Assembly: GCA_009937615.1 (NCBI GenBank)
Contig: JAACFB010000006.1
Span: 31,426 to 95,425 of the forward strand
DNA: 64,000 nucleotides
Direction: 5' to 3'
Source of the DNA: Gammaproteobacteria bacterium
GTDB taxonomy: Bacteria > Pseudomonadota > Gammaproteobacteria > Steroidobacterales > Woeseiaceae
Below, one piece after another: positions 62,571-64,000 of the stretch (positions within the stretch are counted from its first letter, which is position 1; the number at the start of each line of letters is the position of its first letter). The notes under the pieces were generated by a model. It saw only the letters and a program-made list of their open reading frames with translations, was not told where the DNA came from and did not search any database. The translations under genes were made by a program, and so were the position numbers.

Positions 62571-62612
62571 GAGCGGTCCTTGGCCGCGATCGCGCCCTTG
62601 GGGCGCTCCTAC
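62567..62612. repeat. REP-like extragenic palindrome GTAGGAGCG...CGCTCCTAC
   Basis: Perfect 9-bp arms (62567-62575, 62604-62612) around GTCCTTGGCCGCGATCGCGCCCTTGGGG; overlaps the gloB stop in a convergent gap. Confidence 0.75.
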
Positions 62613-63361
62613 TACGACCCCGCTTGCTCCCATAGCCACAGTAGCGCCTGATAAACATCGGCCTGGCGATCGAGCTGCTCGCGCCAGCGGGTGCCATCGC
62701 CGTCGAAGTAAGCATCGAGCAGCGTAATAATTTGCGCATCAGTCATTGCATGATGTGCCGCAATCGTGGCCAGGTCGAAGAACGGGTCGTTGTCGCAGGC
62801 GTATTCCCAGTCGAGGAGACGCGTCTCGGGCGTGTTGATGATATTGCCGACCACGAGATCGTTGTGGCAGCAGCAAAGGTTGGGCGGCCGCGGGCCGTTT
62901 TCGATCTTCTGCAGGCACTCCCTGACCTTAGCCTCGTCGCCACTCTTGATGCGCCGCGCGTAATCGCGTGCGGCGCCAATCGCATTGAACGTGCGGCCCG
63001 TCAGCGGCAGTGCGTGCAGGCGCCGCAACGCCGCGGCCAGCTGCTCGATGTTGGCATCCTCTTCGAGGCAGTCGAGCGACCAGACGACGCCCTCGACGTA
63101 CTCGGTCATGTAAACCGTGTCGGTGGCCAGCAGCACACGGTTGGCAAGCCCCTGCGCGGCGGCACGGGTCTGGATTTGCGCTTCGGTGCGCCGGGCGTTA
63201 TAGGGTTCCGAGCGCGGCGCCTCGTCGATCTTGAGCACGGCCTTGCGCTCGCCCGCATCGACCAGCCACGTGTGGTTAGTTAGCCCGCCGGTAAGCGCGC
63301 GGCAGGTCGCGTTCGCCCACCCTGGCAGGTCCGCCAGTACCGATTCGGGCGTTTCACTCAT
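62612..63361 (-). CDS. Choline/thiamine-kinase-like aminoglycoside phosphotransferase family protein
   Basis: LTGGLTNHTWLVDAGERKAVLKID; CCCHNDLVVGNIINTPETRLLDWEYACDNDPFFDLATIAAHH (Brenner/DFG-like motifs). Confidence 0.88.
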   Translation of the reverse strand: MSETPESVLADLPGWANATCRALTGGLTNHTWLVDAGERKAVLKIDEAPRSEPYNARRTEAQIQTRAAAQGLANRVLLATDTVYMTEYVEGVVWSLDCLEEDANIEQLAAALRRLHALPLTGRTFNAIGAARDYARRIKSGDEAKVRECLQKIENGPRPPNLCCCHNDLVVGNIINTPETRLLDWEYACDNDPFFDLATIAAHHAMTDAQIITLLDAYFDGDGTRWREQLDRQADVYQALLWLWEQAGS

Positions 63362-63954
63362 GTGCTTGCTTCACGATACGACCGCGTCCAGCTGATGAGA
63401 CCGAACGGGATCATGATGACGTAGACGACAAAAAGCAGAGCCGTGAGCTCGAGGTCTCTCGACCAGTAGATGAATACTGATGCGGCATCGATGACCAGCC
63501 AATACCACCAGTTCTCGAGCACCTTGCGCGCCACCAGAAACGTCGCCCAGATCGCCGACCAGGTGGTCAGCGAGTCGATATAGGGAAACGCCGCGTCGGT
63601 CCGTGTATCCAGCAGGTAGCCGCTGGCCAGGCTGGCCAGCAGGATGGCGCCGATGGCTACGCCATGCGCCCTCTTCGGCCACACGGTAACGGGCAACTCG
63701 GCGCCCGGCGTGCGGCCGCGGTACCAGACCGAGAAACCGTAAATGGCCATTGCGAAATAGAACACGTTGAGCGCCGACTCCATGTAGAGCCGGGCGACGA
63801 CGAACAGGTAGACATAGATGGCCGTGCTGATGCCCGCGAACAGCCAACACAAGATATTTTGGCGAATTGCCAGTACGAGATAGAGCAAAGCCGACGTGAC
63901 GGCGGCAAGTTCGAACGGACTCCACTGCCGCAACTGCTCAATCAGATCGCCCAT
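63358..63954 (-). CDS. pnuC: PnuC-family vitamin transporter (possibly PnuT thiamine type)
   Basis: IRQNILCWLFAGISTAIYVYLFVVARLYMESALNVFYFAMAIYGFSVW; W-rich TM protein overlapping the kinase gene by 4 bp. Confidence 0.88.
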   Translation of the reverse strand: MGDLIEQLRQWSPFELAAVTSALLYLVLAIRQNILCWLFAGISTAIYVYLFVVARLYMESALNVFYFAMAIYGFSVWYRGRTPGAELPVTVWPKRAHGVAIGAILLASLASGYLLDTRTDAAFPYIDSLTTWSAIWATFLVARKVLENWWYWLVIDAASVFIYWSRDLELTALLFVVYVIMIPFGLISWTRSYREAST

Positions 63955-64000
63955 CTAGTCCGCGATCGGGTTGTTGAGCATCTTGATGACGAACACGCCC
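63955..64000 (-). CDS. C-terminal fragment of an upstream gene, product not identifiable
   Basis: Reverse strand reads ...GVFVIKMLNNPIAD-TAG, stop immediately adjacent to the pnuC ATG. Confidence 0.4.
   Translation of the reverse strand, partial: GVFVIKMLNNPIAD

Noticed and set aside
1-64000. CRISPR arrays, tRNA/rRNA genes, IS elements, prophage
   Set aside because: No regularly spaced repeats, cloverleaf-like stretches, transposase/integrase or phage proteins found by reading; a tRNAscan/Infernal run would be needed to exclude completely.

Overview
This is a dense, GC-rich chromosomal window of gammaproteobacterial character, with about 55 genes. I saw no rRNA, tRNA, CRISPR array, transposase or phage gene. 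Positions ~1-36 kb form a quaternary-amine catabolic island. It contains choline to betaine genes (GMC choline dehydrogenase, betaine aldehyde dehydrogenase) and carnitine/gamma-butyrobetaine genes (acyl-CoA dehydrogenase, CaiD-like hydratase, ADP-forming acyl-CoA synthetase, carnitine dehydrogenase-thioesterase fusion, BKACE). It also contains corrinoid-dependent demethylation genes (two non-pyrrolysine MttB-family methyltransferases, one corrinoid protein, RamA-like activator, methyl-THF methyltransferase, MetF plus MTHFR_C protein, DUF1638), three DMGDH/sarcosine-dehydrogenase-like flavoproteins and two BCCT transporters. Positions ~36-43.6 kb carry a sulfotransferase, a cupredoxin protein divergent from an EAL phosphodiesterase, a methionine aminotransferase and feoAB with a Fur-box-like site. 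Positions ~43.9-49.6 kb hold a compact seven-gene envelope operon of mostly unrecognised proteins. I read it as a MotA/TolQ-like plus TolR-like pair with a lipoprotein, exported proteins, a SPOR-like protein and a lytic transglycosylase. The rest is housekeeping, transport and salvage. The two leads I consider most novel are: (1) the seven-gene envelope operon; (2) charge-complementary terminal tails in the corrinoid system, where the corrinoid protein has a very acidic N-terminus and its four predicted partners have Arg-rich tails. All family calls are from reading the protein sequences, with no database search.
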